From the NCBI GenBank assembly GCA_026991005.1, contig JALXCH010000233.1, forward strand, positions 1-6,551: a stretch of 6,551 nucleotides of DNA, written 5' to 3'. This document shows positions 6,415 through 6,551 of the stretch, one piece after another. The position numbers and the translations under genes are program-made. The DNA comes from Calditrichia bacterium (GTDB lineage Bacteria > Calditrichota > Calditrichia > RBG-13-44-9). Every line of letters begins with the position of its first letter. Positions within the stretch are counted from its first letter, which is position 1. The notes below the pieces were generated by a model. The model saw only the letters and a program-made list of their open reading frames with translations. It had not been told where the DNA came from and did no database searches.

Positions 6415-6514
6415 CGGATTAATCATGTTCTTAAAATATCTTGCTTATGAGGGTAGAAAATGTTAAGTTTTTTCGTTTGAAAGCCGTCGTGCAGGGAAAG
6501 GAAAGCATACTACC

Positions 6515-6551
6515 ATGTGTGGGGTCGCAGGATATTTTTCCCGTTCGGGAA
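6515..6551 (+). CDS. asnB: Asparagine synthase (glutamine-hydrolysing), N-terminal fragment cut by window edge
   Basis: The last 37 bases read MCGVAGYFSRSG in frame from an ATG preceded by a purine-rich AGGGAAAGGAAAG (6493-6505). MCG[IV]AG is the hallmark start of class-II (Ntn) glutamine amidotransferases, where Cys2 becomes the N-terminal nucleophile after removal of Met. The AG after MCGV and the following aromatic residues resemble asparagine synthase B (MCGIAGF...) more than GlmS (MCGIVGY) or PurF (MCGI.G). The full enzyme would transfer the glutamine amide to aspartate with ATP; AsnB-like paralogues also occur in polysaccharide and peptide gene clusters. Only 12 residues are visible, so the family is likely but the exact member is not settled. 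Confidence 0.7.
   Translation, partial: MCGVAGYFSRSG

Larger units (their letters stand above)
6133..6514. other. 382-base intergenic stretch without a gene
   Basis: I see no coding region here. It is AT-rich and holds the probable esterase terminator (6241-6270), a TTCCCT/AGGGAA hairpin (6398-6414) and the palindrome CTTTATAAAG (6375-6384). A weak promoter candidate for the following gene is TTGCTT (6441-6446), then 17 bases, then TAAGTT (6464-6469) with an extended-minus-10 TG at 6461-6462. The promoter match is poor and should be treated as a guess. The length leaves room for an unrecognised small RNA or long leader, but nothing specific supports one. Confidence 0.5.

Overview
The window fits a Gram-negative bacterium of the FCB (Fibrobacterota-Chlorobiota-Bacteroidota) assemblage. 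Three things support this: a TonB-dependent outer-membrane receptor with an N-terminal carboxypeptidase-regulatory-like domain, a secreted esterase ending in a PKD module plus a type-A type IX secretion (T9SS) sorting domain of the PNPFN...SGVY form, and the mix of the two. Two genes have strong Shine-Dalgarno sites (AAGGAG, GGAGG), and a near-consensus sigma70-type promoter (TTGACT-17-TAATAT) precedes the first. Typical Bacteroidota use little Shine-Dalgarno and a different promoter consensus. I therefore infer a lineage such as Calditrichota, KSB1 or Ignavibacteria-like rather than Bacteroidota proper. That placement is inference, not proof.

Layout. Positions 1-293 are AT-rich non-coding DNA with a degenerate GGGATTT-type repeat, a promoter and a 5'-leader hairpin. 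Positions 294-2684 (+) encode a 796-residue TonB-dependent receptor. A 215-base convergent gap follows. Positions 4312-2900 (-) encode a 470-residue metallo-beta-lactamase/beta-CASP ribonuclease of the CPSF73/YSH1 type. A 260-base divergent intergenic region rich in short palindromes leads to 4573-6132 (+), a 519-residue secreted alpha/beta-hydrolase with a PKD domain and a T9SS tail. A 382-base gap without a gene (6133-6514) holds a probable terminator and small hairpins. At 6515 a class-II glutamine amidotransferase gene begins, most likely asparagine synthase (asnB), and is cut by the window edge after 12 codons.

The four genes do not form one operon: orientation is + - + (+), with regulatory-sized gaps between all of them. 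Two concern the cell envelope or secretion (receptor, surface or secreted esterase) and two are intracellular (RNA processing, amino-acid amidation). I see no evidence of a new multi-gene system. The most interesting signals are local: the histidine-rich plug of the receptor and its structured leader, the modified oxyanion motif and cysteine pair of the esterase, and the competing inverted repeats just upstream of the esterase start, which lacks a clear ribosome binding site.
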